Shown here: one piece after another, positions 1 to 8,595 of the stretch
Layout of the letters: each line of letters begins with the position of its first letter
Numbering within the stretch: position 1 is the first letter of the stretch
Assembly: GCF_000955955.1 (NCBI RefSeq)
Contig: NZ_JYJG01000102.1
Span: forward strand, 1 to 56,035
Length of the DNA: 56,035 nt
Direction of reading: 5' to 3'
Origin: Lentzea aerocolonigenes
GTDB lineage: Bacteria > Actinomycetota > Actinomycetes > Mycobacteriales > Pseudonocardiaceae
The notes under the pieces: model-generated
The model's input: the letters and a program-made list of their open reading frames with translations, nothing else
Told to the model about the DNA's origin: nothing
The model's database searches: none
Program-made: the position numbers and the translations under genes

Positions 1-84
1 GACGCCAACAGAGCCGGCGCCATGGACACGACTTGAGGCAAGCCGGCTCAGTGATTACGGAGTTCTGACGTCATCGGCCTCAGG

Positions 85-109
85 AGGGCCGCGGGTGCCC
101 CGCGGTCCT
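85..109. other. GC-rich hairpin upstream of the epimerase gene
   Basis: Arms 85-95 and 99-109 pair over 11 positions (one G-T wobble) around a 3-base loop. There is no T-run after it. The left arm overlaps an AGGAGG (82-87) that lies too far (33 bases) from the ATG at 121 to serve it. It may end an upstream transcript or belong to the epimerase leader; the sequence does not decide. Confidence 0.3.
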
Positions 110-120
110 ACGGTCGGGGC

Positions 121-1161
121 ATGCGAGTACTGATCACCGGCGGGGCCGGGTTCATCGGGTCGCACGTCGCGGACGAGCTGTCCGCCCAGGGCCACGACTG
201 CGTGCTGCTCGACGCGTTGCTGCCCGAGGCGCACGGCTCGGTTCCGTCGCTCGGCCACGAGCTGGTCGTCGGCGACGTGACCTCACCAGACGTGCTGCGA
301 CCGTTGTTGTCCACTGTGGACGTGGTGTGCCATCAGGCCGCGATGGTCGGGCACGGTGTCGATCCGTTCGACGCGCCGTCCTACGCGCGGCACAACGATC
401 TCGGCACGGCGGTGCTGCTGGCCGAGATGTACCGGGCCGGGGTGTCGCGGCTGGTGCTGGCGTCGTCGATGGTCGTGTACGGCGAGGGGCGCTACCGGTG
501 TCTGTCGCACGGCGTCGTGCGGGCCGAGCGTGCCGCCGCCGACCTGGAGAGGGGCCTGTACGAGCCGCGGTGCTTCTGCGGCGACTTCCTCGTGCCCGAA
601 CTGGTGCCTGAAGATGCGCCTCTGGATCCGCGGAGCACCTATGCGGCCACCAAGTTGGCTCAGGAGCACCTGGCATCCGCGTGGGCACGGCAGACCGGCG
701 GGAGCGTGTGGGCGTTGCGGTACCACAACGTCTACGGCCCGCGGATGCCGCGCGACACCCCGTACGCGGGCGTGGCGTCGATCTTCCGGTCGGCTCTGCA
801 GAACGGTGTCGCGCCGCGTGTGATGGAGGACGGCAGGCAGCGCAGGGACTTCGTGCACGTCACCGATGTGGCGCGGGCGAACTTCCTCGCGCTGTCCTCG
901 CCGCGGCCGGGTTTCGAGGCCGTGAACGTGTGCTCCGGATCTCCGCACACGATCGGTGAACTGGCCTTCGCGCTGGCCGAAGCGTGCGACGGGCCGACGC
1001 CGTCGATCGTGGGCGGGGCGCGGCCTGGCGATGTGCGGCACGTCGTCGCGTCGCCCGCGAAGGCGTTGGACGTGCTGGGTTTCGAGGCCAAGGTCGGGTT
1101 CTCGGACGGTGTGCGGGAGTTCGCTTTCGCCTCGCAGCGGGAGCCGGTCACCACTCCGTGA
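121..1161 (+). CDS. NAD-dependent epimerase/dehydratase (extended SDR)
   Basis: A 346-residue nucleotide-sugar type epimerase/dehydratase, cytoplasmic. The N-terminus carries the Rossmann glycine motif GGAGFIGSH at residues 7-15, and the active-site Tyr and Lys are in STYAATK near residue 175. The length fits extended short-chain dehydrogenases acting on NDP-sugars (UDP-glucose 4-epimerase or dTDP-glucose dehydratase relatives). The ATG at 121 is chosen because the Rossmann strand starts directly after it, although the ribosome site is weak. The 3' end overlaps the convergent membrane-protein gene by 14 bases. The glycosyltransferases that follow suggest it supplies an activated sugar; the exact substrate cannot be read from sequence. 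Confidence 0.85.
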   Translation: MRVLITGGAGFIGSHVADELSAQGHDCVLLDALLPEAHGSVPSLGHELVVGDVTSPDVLRPLLSTVDVVCHQAAMVGHGVDPFDAPSYARHNDLGTAVLLAEMYRAGVSRLVLASSMVVYGEGRYRCLSHGVVRAERAAADLERGLYEPRCFCGDFLVPELVPEDAPLDPRSTYAATKLAQEHLASAWARQTGGSVWALRYHNVYGPRMPRDTPYAGVASIFRSALQNGVAPRVMEDGRQRRDFVHVTDVARANFLALSSPRPGFEAVNVCSGSPHTIGELAFALAEACDGPTPSIVGGARPGDVRHVVASPAKALDVLGFEAKVGFSDGVREFAFASQREPVTTP

Positions 1162-2341
1162 GGATGAGGTGGTTCACCGCCAGGGCCGTGACGGCCTGGG
1201 CGATGAGCCACCTCTTCTTGTGGTCGAGCTTCGCGGTGCCGGCGAGCAGCCAGATCGCGAACGGCAGCCAGATCCGTTCGGTCTCGGCCTTGCTGAGGCC
1301 GGACAGATCGGCGGCCAGGATCGCGAGGCCGGCCGCGATGATCCACTTGTCCTTGCGCAAGCCCGAGACCCCGGCGGGCCCGATGACGAGCACGAGCGCC
1401 GCCAGGTTGGCCCACACCCAGTACCAGTACGGCCTGGGCGTGCCGACGCCCTGGTAGTAGCGGACTTTCACCAGCTCGTAGCCCTCGTACCACCAGAAAC
1501 CCAGTGCGGCGAACGCTCCCACCACTGCGGCCGCGCCGGCGACCGCCAAAGCGATCCGGCGGCCGGTGACGCCGAGCTCTCCTCGCTGCCACACCGCGAC
1601 GAGCGCGAGCGGGACGAGCAGCACCAGTCCGTAGGACAGGAACAGGCTCCAGCCCAGCACGACGCCGCCCAGCAGCGGCCACCTGGTGAGCAGGTAGATC
1701 CCGACGGCGGCAACACCCATGAACATGCCGTCCGCCGACGCCCCGACCCACACCGCGCCGGGGAACAGCACCAGGAACGGCAGCACCGCGTTGTCCCCGA
1801 TGGCTTTCGGAACCGCGACCACGGCCAGCGCGCCGACCAGGACGCAGAAGATCGACGCGACCGTCCCTCCCCCGAGGCCGACGCGGTCCAGCGCGACGAA
1901 CGTGAGCGTCGCGCCCGGCGGGTGGGCGGAGGTGTGCGTGGTCCACGAGTCGGGCTGGTAGTCGAGGATGCGGGAGGTGAACGTCCTGAGCATCGCCGGC
2001 ACGTCGGTGATGCCCGGTACCTCGTGCAGGTACTCGTGATAGGTGGTGAGCCTGGTGACGAACCGCTCCCACCCGTCGATCATCGCCAGCGAGAACGTCC
2101 ACGCCACCGCCGTCACGTACGCGATCGGCAACGCGAACCGGTGCCGCGCCAGCTCGGGTCCCTTGGCGACGACCAGGAACGCGATGAGGACCGCCGCCGG
2201 TGTGCCGGGCCCGACGTGCAGATCCCACTCGCCGAAGATCGGCGCGGCGGACGCGAAGGTGAGGCCGGGGTACTTTGCGTTGAGAACGAATCCGGCGATG
2301 ACGGCGGCCGCGACGAGCAGGCCCGCGATGACTAGACGCAC
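1148..2341 (-). CDS. polytopic membrane protein, possible GT-C glycosyltransferase
   Basis: A 397-residue very hydrophobic protein with about ten predicted membrane segments starting at residue 3 (RLVIAGLLVAAAVIAG). A large loop carries PIFGEWDLHVG, and another carries THTSAHPPGATL. Loop motifs between many helices resemble the layout of GT-C polyprenyl-phosphate sugar glycosyltransferases, but no diagnostic DxD was identified, so this is inference. The GTG at 2341 is preferred over an upstream start because upstream residues are polar and unlike a leader. It is divergent from the GT2 gene across about 120 bases and convergent with the epimerase. Confidence 0.7.
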   Translation of the reverse strand: MRLVIAGLLVAAAVIAGFVLNAKYPGLTFASAAPIFGEWDLHVGPGTPAAVLIAFLVVAKGPELARHRFALPIAYVTAVAWTFSLAMIDGWERFVTRLTTYHEYLHEVPGITDVPAMLRTFTSRILDYQPDSWTTHTSAHPPGATLTFVALDRVGLGGGTVASIFCVLVGALAVVAVPKAIGDNAVLPFLVLFPGAVWVGASADGMFMGVAAVGIYLLTRWPLLGGVVLGWSLFLSYGLVLLVPLALVAVWQRGELGVTGRRIALAVAGAAAVVGAFAALGFWWYEGYELVKVRYYQGVGTPRPYWYWVWANLAALVLVIGPAGVSGLRKDKWIIAAGLAILAADLSGLSKAETERIWLPFAIWLLAGTAKLDHKKRWLIAQAVTALAVNHLILTEW

Positions 2342-2462
2342 CGCGCCCAACCTAGGGGGTGTCGTGGGTGCTCGCCGACCACGCAAGACAATCGTAAGAA
2401 CTCTTTGGTGCGTCACAATTCTGTAAGCACCACAACACTTTCCGATGGTCCAGGGTGGACAC

Positions 2463-3101
2463 ATGGATGTCGTGTTGCCCTGCCTGGACGAGGCCGCCGC
2501 ACTGCCCGCGGTCCTCGCCTCCCTGCCACCCGGCTACCGCGCGATCGTCGTCGACAACGGCTCGTCCGACGGCTCGCCCGAGGTTGCCGCTTCGCTTGGT
2601 GCTCTTGTCGTGCACGAGATTCGTCGCGGTTACGGCGCCGCCGTGCACACGGGTCTGCTCGCGGCCACCTCCGAGTTCGTGGCCTTCGCCGATGCCGACG
2701 GCTCGCTGGACCTGGCCGAACTGCCCGCGATGGCCGCGCTGCTGGCCTCCGCCGACCTGGTGGTGGGCCGCCGGGTGCCGGTGTCTTCTGGCGTGTGGCC
2801 GTGGCACGCGCGGGCGGGCAACGCGGTGATTTCGGGGCTGCTGCGGCGCCGAGGCCTGGACGTGCACGACATCGCGCCGTTGCGGGTGTGCCGGCGGGAA
2901 GCGCTGCTGGCGCTGGACGTGCGGGACCGGGCGTTCGGCTATCCGCTGGAACTGCTGGTGCGTGCGGCCGCTTCGGGCTGGCGCGTGCGCGAGGTCGACG
3001 TGACCTACGGGCCACGGGCGGCGGGGACGCGCTCCAAGGTGTCGGGCTCGGTGCGCGGCACCTTGCGGGCGGCGCGGGACATGGCGGGGGTGCTGCGATG
3101 A
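2463..3101 (+). CDS. family 2 glycosyltransferase
   Basis: A 212-residue GT-A fold transferase of the dolichyl/polyprenyl-phosphate sugar synthase type. The nucleotide-binding start is visible in MDVVLPCLDEAAALP and VVDNGSSDGS, followed by the acidic motif FADADGS near residue 78, which should bind the metal and NDP-sugar. There is no C-terminal membrane segment, so it is probably cytoplasmic or peripheral. The ATG at 2463 is preceded by GGGTGGA and matches where the family begins; an in-frame ATG at 2445 adds only six residues. Its stop overlaps the next start (ATGA, 3098-3101), so it is translationally coupled to the DUF2064 gene. Confidence 0.88.
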   Translation: MDVVLPCLDEAAALPAVLASLPPGYRAIVVDNGSSDGSPEVAASLGALVVHEIRRGYGAAVHTGLLAATSEFVAFADADGSLDLAELPAMAALLASADLVVGRRVPVSSGVWPWHARAGNAVISGLLRRRGLDVHDIAPLRVCRREALLALDVRDRAFGYPLELLVRAAASGWRVREVDVTYGPRAAGTRSKVSGSVRGTLRAARDMAGVLR

Positions 3102-3769
3102 GGTTCTGCCTGCTGATCATGGCCAAGTCGCCGGTGCCGGGCCAGGTGAAGACCCGGCTGTGCCCGCCTTTGTCACACGAGGAGGCCGCCGACGTGGCGG
3201 CGTCGTCGTTGCTCGACACGCTGGAGGCCGCGCTGGCCACGCCGGGCGCGGTGCCCGTGGTGGCCCTGGCGGGGGCCGTGCGGCGCGAGGACGTGCGGGA
3301 CGCGCTCGCGGAGTGCGTGGTGATACCGCAGCGTGGCTCATCGTTCGCCGAACGGCTGGTGCACGCGCACGCCGACATCGCGCGGTTCGGGATGCCGGTG
3401 CTGCAGATCGGCATGGACACGCCGCAGGTGACGCCCGCGCTGCTGGAGTCGTGCGCATCGTTCGAGGAGGCGGCGCTCGGGTTCGCCCTGGACGGCGGCT
3501 GGTGGGCGCTGGGGTTGCAGGATCCGTTGCGCGCCTCGGTGTTGCGTGATGTGCCGATGTCGCAGGCGGACACGGGATTGCGGACCTTCGAGGCGTTGCA
3601 GGGGCTGAAGGTGCACCAGCTGCCCATTCTGTCCGATGTGGACACGATGGTGGACGCCCGCGCGGTGGCCGCCCAGGCGCCGCGAGGGAAGTTCGCCGCG
3701 ACCCTGGCGACGATCACCACCAGCCGGCTCGCGGGCGCTTCGACGGTGGGCACGGCGGTGACCCGATGA
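3098..3769 (+). CDS. DUF2064 / TIGR04282-type glycosyltransferase
   Basis: A 223-residue protein of the DUF2064 family, whose nucleotidyltransferase-like fold is often annotated as an arsenosugar-pathway glycosyltransferase. The N-terminal signature MAKSPVPGQVKTRL (residues 8-21) matches the phosphate-binding loop of the family. GMDTPQV near residue 108 supplies the acidic metal site, and ALDGGWWALGL the conserved GGWW-type motif. Start and stop overlap both neighbours (ATGA at 3098 and 3766), so it lies inside a coupled operon with a GT2 enzyme upstream and a methyltransferase downstream. No arsenic gene is present here, so the arsenosugar label should not be taken literally. Confidence 0.82.
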   Translation: MRFCLLIMAKSPVPGQVKTRLCPPLSHEEAADVAASSLLDTLEAALATPGAVPVVALAGAVRREDVRDALAECVVIPQRGSSFAERLVHAHADIARFGMPVLQIGMDTPQVTPALLESCASFEEAALGFALDGGWWALGLQDPLRASVLRDVPMSQADTGLRTFEALQGLKVHQLPILSDVDTMVDARAVAAQAPRGKFAATLATITTSRLAGASTVGTAVTR

Positions 3770-4365
3770 TGTTCGACCAGGCACTCCGAGGTCACGCGAG
3801 CTGGCTCGACTTCGCCGGCACGACCCCGCGCAAGCTCTCCGTCGACCGCTGGCAGGCCGATGCCGACGACGGCGACTCCGTGCTCCTCGACGTCTGCACC
3901 GGCCCCACCCTCGACATCGGCTGCGGCCCCGGCCGTCTCGTGGCCGCGCTGCTGGCCCGCGGCGTCCAGGCGCTCGGCGTCGACGTGTCGCCGGAAGCGA
4001 TCCGGCGCACCACCGCACGCGGCGGCATCGCGATCCGCCGCGACGTCTTCGACCTGCTACCCGGCGAAGGGCGCTGGCACCACGTGCTGCTCGCCGACGG
4101 CAACATCGGCATCGGCGGCAACCCGGCCGTGCTGTTCCAGCGCATGAGGGAACTGCTCAAGCCCAGCGGAACTGTTGTCGCCGAGGTAGAGCGGCCCGGC
4201 TCCGGGCTGACGGTCGGCCAGGCACGAGTGCGCACGGAAGGCACGCTCGGCGCCTGGTTCCCGTGGGCGTGGAGCGACGCCGAGTCGGTGCCCGCCGACG
4301 GGTTCTTCCTGCTGTGGCAGAAGGAAAGCGCCGGGCGGTTCTTCGCGTGTTGGGAGAAGCTGTGA
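3766..4365 (+). CDS. class I SAM-dependent methyltransferase
   Basis: A 199-residue methyltransferase. SAM-binding motif I is LDIGCGPGRLV near residue 48, with the following acidic residue in GVDVSPEAI. A second ATG at 3769 is possible. The gene overlaps its upstream neighbour by ATGA and its downstream neighbour by GTGA (4362-4365), so it is co-translated with the glycosyltransferases and the molybdoenzyme. The acceptor is unknown; the context suggests a sugar or glycolipid, but that is inference. Confidence 0.82.
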   Translation: MMFDQALRGHASWLDFAGTTPRKLSVDRWQADADDGDSVLLDVCTGPTLDIGCGPGRLVAALLARGVQALGVDVSPEAIRRTTARGGIAIRRDVFDLLPGEGRWHHVLLADGNIGIGGNPAVLFQRMRELLKPSGTVVAEVERPGSGLTVGQARVRTEGTLGAWFPWAWSDAESVPADGFFLLWQKESAGRFFACWEKL

Positions 4366-5420
4366 AACTTCTCGGGAAGCTGCCGGTCTTCAAGGCACCC
4401 GCGCACCACACGGGCGTGACCAGCCGGGTCGGGACGTGGCTCGGCATCACGTTCGGGCTGTGCTTCGTCACCGGGCTGCTCAGCCACGGCGTGCAGCACG
4501 ACTGGCCGTGGCCGACCCGCCCGGTCGACCTGTACCGGGTCACGCAGGGGATCCACGTGATCTCCGGGGTGGCGTCGATCCCGTTGCTGCTGGCCAAGTT
4601 GTGGAGCGTCTACCCGAAGCTGTTCGAGCGGCCACTGATCAGGAACGTCCCGCACGCCCTCGAACGCGGCTCGATCTTCGTGCTGATAGCGGCATCGTTC
4701 TTCGAGCTGGTCACCGGGCTGTTCAACGCCGCGCAGAACTACCCGTGGTCGTTCTACTTCCCCACCGCCCACTACGCGGTGGCGTACGTCGCGATCGGGG
4801 CGCTGCTCGTCCACATCGCGGTGAAGATCCCGGTCGTCCGGCGCACGCTCGAACCGGCATCGACCGAGCAGACCCTGTTGTCCCGCAGGGCTTTCCTGCG
4901 CACGACCGCCCTCACCACCAGTGTCGCGGTCGTCGCGACGGCAGGTGTCACGGTGCCGTTCCTGCGCAACATCTCGGTACTGGCGTGGCGGTCACCGGGT
5001 GAGCTGCCGGTGAACCGGACGGCGAAGGACGCGAAGATCGTGGTGCCACCGGACTGGCGGCTGCAGGTCGGCGCGAAGAGCTACTCGTTGCGAGAGCTCC
5101 AGGCCATGCCGCAGACCACCGTCGAGCTGCCGATCGCGTGCGTCGAGGGCTGGAGCCAGAACGCGACCTGGACCGGTGTCCGGGTCGCCGACCTGGTCGG
5201 CAAGGGCGACATCAGGGTCAAGTCGCTGGAGCAGGAGGGGCTGTACCGGGAGACCATGTTGCCGGAGGCGTTCGCGCAGGACCCGTTGACGTTGCTCGCG
5301 CTCGAGCTCGACGGCGAGGACCTCAGCCCGGACCACGGGTATCCGTGCCGGCTCATCGCGCCGAACCGGCCGGGTGTGCTGCAGACGAAGTGGGTCACGT
5401 CGTTGGAGGTGCTGGCATGA
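4362..5420 (+). CDS. membrane-anchored molybdopterin-dependent oxidoreductase (sulfite oxidase fold)
   Basis: A 352-residue protein in two parts. Residues 1 to about 165 form a cytochrome-b-like membrane region with four or five helices. A twin-arginine-like stretch, SRRAFLRTTALTTSVAVVAT, sits before the last segment. Residues about 215-352 match the sulfite oxidase/YedY molybdopterin domain, with the molybdenum ligand cysteine in CVEGWS and downstream motifs DHGYPCRLI and VLQTKWV. It should act outside the membrane and pass electrons through the haem-type helices. The GTG at 4362 overlaps the preceding TGA, which fixes the start. Its substrate is unknown; the operon is otherwise about sugar transfer and methylation. 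Confidence 0.82.
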   Translation: MKLLGKLPVFKAPAHHTGVTSRVGTWLGITFGLCFVTGLLSHGVQHDWPWPTRPVDLYRVTQGIHVISGVASIPLLLAKLWSVYPKLFERPLIRNVPHALERGSIFVLIAASFFELVTGLFNAAQNYPWSFYFPTAHYAVAYVAIGALLVHIAVKIPVVRRTLEPASTEQTLLSRRAFLRTTALTTSVAVVATAGVTVPFLRNISVLAWRSPGELPVNRTAKDAKIVVPPDWRLQVGAKSYSLRELQAMPQTTVELPIACVEGWSQNATWTGVRVADLVGKGDIRVKSLEQEGLYRETMLPEAFAQDPLTLLALELDGEDLSPDHGYPCRLIAPNRPGVLQTKWVTSLEVLA

Positions 5421-6106
5421 GCACTCGTGTCGCGGGAGGCGCGAGGGTCGTCCTGGGCGCCGCGGGCGTGGGCCTGGGCCTGTGGGGCGCCTGGCTGCTG
5501 CTCCCCCAGATCACCGTCAACCTGCTGATCTGGCTCGGCGGAGGCGTTGTCCTGCACGACTTCCTGATCGCACCGCTGGTCGGAGCGTCCGGCTTCGTGA
5601 TCAGACGGCCGTCGATCGGCATCGGGCTGGTCGTCTCCGGGGTGCTGATGATTCTCGCGTTCCCGTTGCTGTGGCGGGAGCACAGCGGATCGGTGAACCC
5701 AGGACTGCACGACCGCGACTACCCCACCGGAGTCGCGGTCGCGCTGGGCCTGGTCTGGGCCGCCGTGGCCCTATACGAGGTCGCGGCGCACCTTCAGAAG
5801 CGTCGCCGTGCCGACGAAAACCACGATGTAGCCGACGAGGAACAGGGCCGCCGTCGTGCCGCTCAGGTCGTTCAGCACGCCGGGAGCACCGGATCCGCCG
5901 ACCGCACCGGCCAGGTTGCCCGCGGAACCACCGGGCAGGACCTTGGTCAGGGACTCGACCGGCCCGAGCAGGGAACCGACGCCGCGCAACAGGTTCTCGG
6001 TGACGATCGCCCACATCAGCCCGAGACCGACGGCCAGCGCGGGCCCCTTGGTGATCACGCCGAGGAACACGCCGAACCCCGTCCACATCGCGGCGATCAG
6101 CAGTGA
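5417..6106 (+). CDS. small polytopic membrane protein with an antisense-overlapping tail
   Basis: The start overlaps the molybdoenzyme stop (ATGA, 5417-5420). Residues 1 to about 122 form four hydrophobic segments (VVLGAAGVGLGLWGAWLLL, ITVNLLIWLGGGVVL, IGLVVSGVLMILAFPLLW, GVAVALGLVWAAVALYEV). The open frame then continues as polar, low-complexity sequence for about 110 residues, directly antisense to the 3' end of the ABC permease gene. The membrane part looks real. The tail looks like antisense read-through, so a lost stop codon or a sequencing indel near 5790 is likely. Function unknown; probably a partner of the molybdoenzyme. Confidence 0.6.
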   Translation: MSTRVAGGARVVLGAAGVGLGLWGAWLLLPQITVNLLIWLGGGVVLHDFLIAPLVGASGFVIRRPSIGIGLVVSGVLMILAFPLLWREHSGSVNPGLHDRDYPTGVAVALGLVWAAVALYEVAAHLQKRRRADENHDVADEEQGRRRAAQVVQHAGSTGSADRTGQVARGTTGQDLGQGLDRPEQGTDAAQQVLGDDRPHQPETDGQRGPLGDHAEEHAEPRPHRGDQQ

Positions 6107-6586
6107 CGCCACGATCGGTTTCCACACGTCGACGCCGGGCAGGCTCCAGTCCCAGCCCTCCAGCGACGCCACCGTGATCGACGCGCCGAGGTTCACCACG
6201 AACGTCAGCGCCACCAGGAGCACCACGATGATCCCGAGAGCACCCAACGTGCCCGCCATCGCCGACACCCGGCGCGGACCAGCCGTGAGCGTGGTCTTCC
6301 AGGTGCCCCAGCCGTAGCCGGAGCCGATGGCCAACGCGGCGAGCACCAGGATGATCGCCCCACCGAACATCGGCAGGCCGCGCACGACGGCCGCGCCCAC
6401 GTTCTCCGGCTGCATCGCGCTGATCAGCTGCTGCTGGGACTGGCCGCGGGTGTTGGTGCCACCGTTGAGGGCAAGGTAGTTGAACACGTAGCCGAACGTC
6501 AGCGTCATCACCAGCCAGACACCGATCAGCACCCACGTCGCCGGCCACTTCCACAGGCGAAGCAGCTCCGCCTTGACGCTGCCCAT
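5771..6586 (-). CDS. ABC-2 type transporter permease
   Basis: A 271-residue permease with six membrane segments, typical of ABC-2 exporters. The first segment is WPATWVLIGVWLVMTLTFGY, followed by an extracellular loop and further helices around GAIILVLAALAIGSGYGWG. ATG at 6586 is chosen with GGGAG seven bases upstream; a GTG one codon earlier also overlaps the ATPase stop. It is coupled to the ATPase gene 6586-7446, and the two probably form a dimeric exporter for an unknown substrate. Its 3' end lies antisense to the read-through tail of the gene at 5417. Confidence 0.85.
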   Translation of the reverse strand: MGSVKAELLRLWKWPATWVLIGVWLVMTLTFGYVFNYLALNGGTNTRGQSQQQLISAMQPENVGAAVVRGLPMFGGAIILVLAALAIGSGYGWGTWKTTLTAGPRRVSAMAGTLGALGIIVVLLVALTFVVNLGASITVASLEGWDWSLPGVDVWKPIVASLLIAAMWTGFGVFLGVITKGPALAVGLGLMWAIVTENLLRGVGSLLGPVESLTKVLPGGSAGNLAGAVGGSGAPGVLNDLSGTTAALFLVGYIVVFVGTATLLKVRRDLV

Positions 6587-7446
6587 CACGCCACTCCCGT
6601 CATCTCGAAGAAGACCTCTTCCAACGTCCGGCGCAGCGGCCGGACCTCCTGCACGTCCACGTCGGCGTGGACGAGGGTCCTGATCAGCGCGCCGGGATCG
6701 GTTTCCCGGACGTGCAGCACGTCACCGCGCAGTTCGCTGCCCTCGATCAGCACGTGCGCCTTCTCGATCGGGTCTGCCTTGATCAGCAGCACGGTGTCGC
6801 CGCGCAGCTGCTCGACCGTGCTCTCGGCGACGAGCCTGCCGTTCGAGATCACGCCGACCCGGTCGCAGATCTCCTCGACCTCGCCGAGCAGGTGGCTCGA
6901 CAGCAGCACGGTCTGTCCCTGGGCGGCGAGTGCGCGCACCAGGTCGCGCATGTCGGCCATGCCGGCCGGGTCGAGGCCGTTGGTCGGTTCGTCCAGGATC
7001 AGCAGCTCGGGCTGGCCGAGCAGGGCCGCGGCGACGCCGAGCCGTTGCTTCATGCCGAGCGAGTACCGGCGGAACTTCTCGTTCGCGGCACTCACGAGGT
7101 CGACCTGCTCCAGCACGGCTTCGACGTGCGTCCTGGCCACGCCGCGGCGGTGCGCGTGCACCCGCAGGTTGTCGCGGCCGGACAGGTAGGGGTAGAAGCC
7201 GGGTCCCTCGATCAGCGACCCGACCTTCAGCAACGCCTTGGGGGTGCCCGGCGCCTCACCGAGCACGCTCGCGGTCCCGCTGCTCGGCCTCACGAGCCCC
7301 AGCAGCATGCGGATCGTGGTCGTCTTGCCCGCGCCGTTGGGACCGAGGAACCCGTAGACCTCGCCCCGCCGCACGGACAGACTGACCTCGTCCACCACGG
7401 CGCGGTCGCCGTAGCGCTTCGTCAGCTTCTCCGTCGTCACGATCAT
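6586..7446 (-). CDS. ABC transporter ATP-binding protein
   Basis: A 286-residue ATPase with Walker A GPNGAGKTT near residue 40, the signature YSLGMKQRL, Walker B LLILDEPTNGLDP and the H-loop SSHLL. A C-terminal extension of about 80 residues is typical of multidrug or bacitracin-type exporters. Start at 7446 (MIVTTEKLTKRYG) fits the family. Only about 50 bases separate it from a divergent histidine kinase, a common arrangement for sensor-controlled exporters. Confidence 0.9.
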   Translation of the reverse strand: MIVTTEKLTKRYGDRAVVDEVSLSVRRGEVYGFLGPNGAGKTTTIRMLLGLVRPSSGTASVLGEAPGTPKALLKVGSLIEGPGFYPYLSGRDNLRVHAHRRGVARTHVEAVLEQVDLVSAANEKFRRYSLGMKQRLGVAAALLGQPELLILDEPTNGLDPAGMADMRDLVRALAAQGQTVLLSSHLLGEVEEICDRVGVISNGRLVAESTVEQLRGDTVLLIKADPIEKAHVLIEGSELRGDVLHVRETDPGALIRTLVHADVDVQEVRPLRRTLEEVFFEMTGVA

Positions 7447-7497
7447 GGGTACTAGCTTCGGCCTGGAAGCACTGCGGGTCGTCAGCTCCGGAGCGTC

Positions 7498-8595
7498 ATG
7501 AAGATACGCACATCTGCGTACGCGCCCGGTCGTATCGTCAGCATCATGCGGATCAAATGGCAGGACATCGCGCTGACCGCGGCGCTGTTGTTCTTCGGCC
7601 TCGTGGGCACGCGGTTCGCCGCACGCCTGCAGGGTGCTCACGACCTCGACGTCCTCGCCTACCTGCTCATCACTCTCGCAGCGGCAGGCCTGCTGTTCCG
7701 CTCGGTCCGTCCGCTGTGGACGTTCGGCCTCACCACCGTCTCCATCGCCGTGTACCTGGCCTCGGGCTACCCGTTCGGGCCGATCCTGATCAGCGGCGTC
7801 GCGGCGATGTACGCCGTGGCCACGTACTCGTCCATCGAGCTGGCCGCCGGGTGCGCCCTGCTGTACGCGCTGGCGATCCTGCCGTGGTGGAACGACTCGA
7901 TCACCTCGTGGATCACCTGGTCCGCGGGCTGGATCCTGCTGCCCGCCGCGGCAGGCGTGCTGATGAAGCTGCGCCGCCGGTCCGCTGTGGACGCTCGCGA
8001 GCACGCCGTTGTTTCCGAGAGGTTGCGGCTCGCGCAGGAAGTCCACGACGTCGTCGGCCACGGGTTGTCGGTGATCGCGATGCAGGCGGGTGTGGCGTTG
8101 TACGTGCTGGACAAGGATCCCGCGAAGGCCCGCGCCTCACTGGAGGCGATCCGCGACACGTCCAAAGAGGCGTTGGACGGCCTGCGGTCCGAACTGGACA
8201 CCCTGCGCGGCTCAGCTCCTTTGCGCCCAACGATTTCTCTGGACGACATCCCCGCTCTGGCATCCCGGATGCGCGAGGCGGGCCTCGAGGTCTCGGTCGA
8301 GGTGGACGCGCCGGAGCTGCCCGACAACTACCAGATGGCCGTCTACCGGATCGTGCAGGAATCCCTGACCAACGTCCTGCGCCACTCCTCCCCCGGTGTC
8401 ACCGCGTCCGTCCGCGTGTACCCGGTGCGTGGTTCGCTGATCGTCGAGGTCGCCGACACCGGAACGCCCGCCGCGTTCGTGGAAGGCCACGGCATCACCG
8501 GCATGCGCTCACGTGCCTCGGCTCTCGACGGCACGCTCGAAGTATCCACATCGCACGGTTTCCAGGTCACCGCCCGGATACCGTTGCCCTCATGA
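7498..8595 (+). CDS. NarL-type sensor histidine kinase
   Basis: A 365-residue membrane sensor kinase. About five or six hydrophobic segments fill residues 20-155, then a HisKA_3 dimerisation region carries the phospho-acceptor His183 in QEVHDVVGHGLS. The HATPase region ends with VADTGTPAAF and GHGITGMRSR. ATG at 7498 has GGAG four bases upstream; the ATG at 7546 (MRIKWQD) is an alternative that would remove 16 polar residues. It is coupled to the response regulator by an ATGA overlap and is divergent from the exporter operon, which it may control. Confidence 0.88.
   Translation: MKIRTSAYAPGRIVSIMRIKWQDIALTAALLFFGLVGTRFAARLQGAHDLDVLAYLLITLAAAGLLFRSVRPLWTFGLTTVSIAVYLASGYPFGPILISGVAAMYAVATYSSIELAAGCALLYALAILPWWNDSITSWITWSAGWILLPAAAGVLMKLRRRSAVDAREHAVVSERLRLAQEVHDVVGHGLSVIAMQAGVALYVLDKDPAKARASLEAIRDTSKEALDGLRSELDTLRGSAPLRPTISLDDIPALASRMREAGLEVSVEVDAPELPDNYQMAVYRIVQESLTNVLRHSSPGVTASVRVYPVRGSLIVEVADTGTPAAFVEGHGITGMRSRASALDGTLEVSTSHGFQVTARIPLPS

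Noticed and set aside
11..49. GAGCCGGC/GCCGGCTC inverted repeat at the window start as terminator
   Set aside because: Loop of 23 bases and no T-run; too weak, and the preceding gene lies outside the window.
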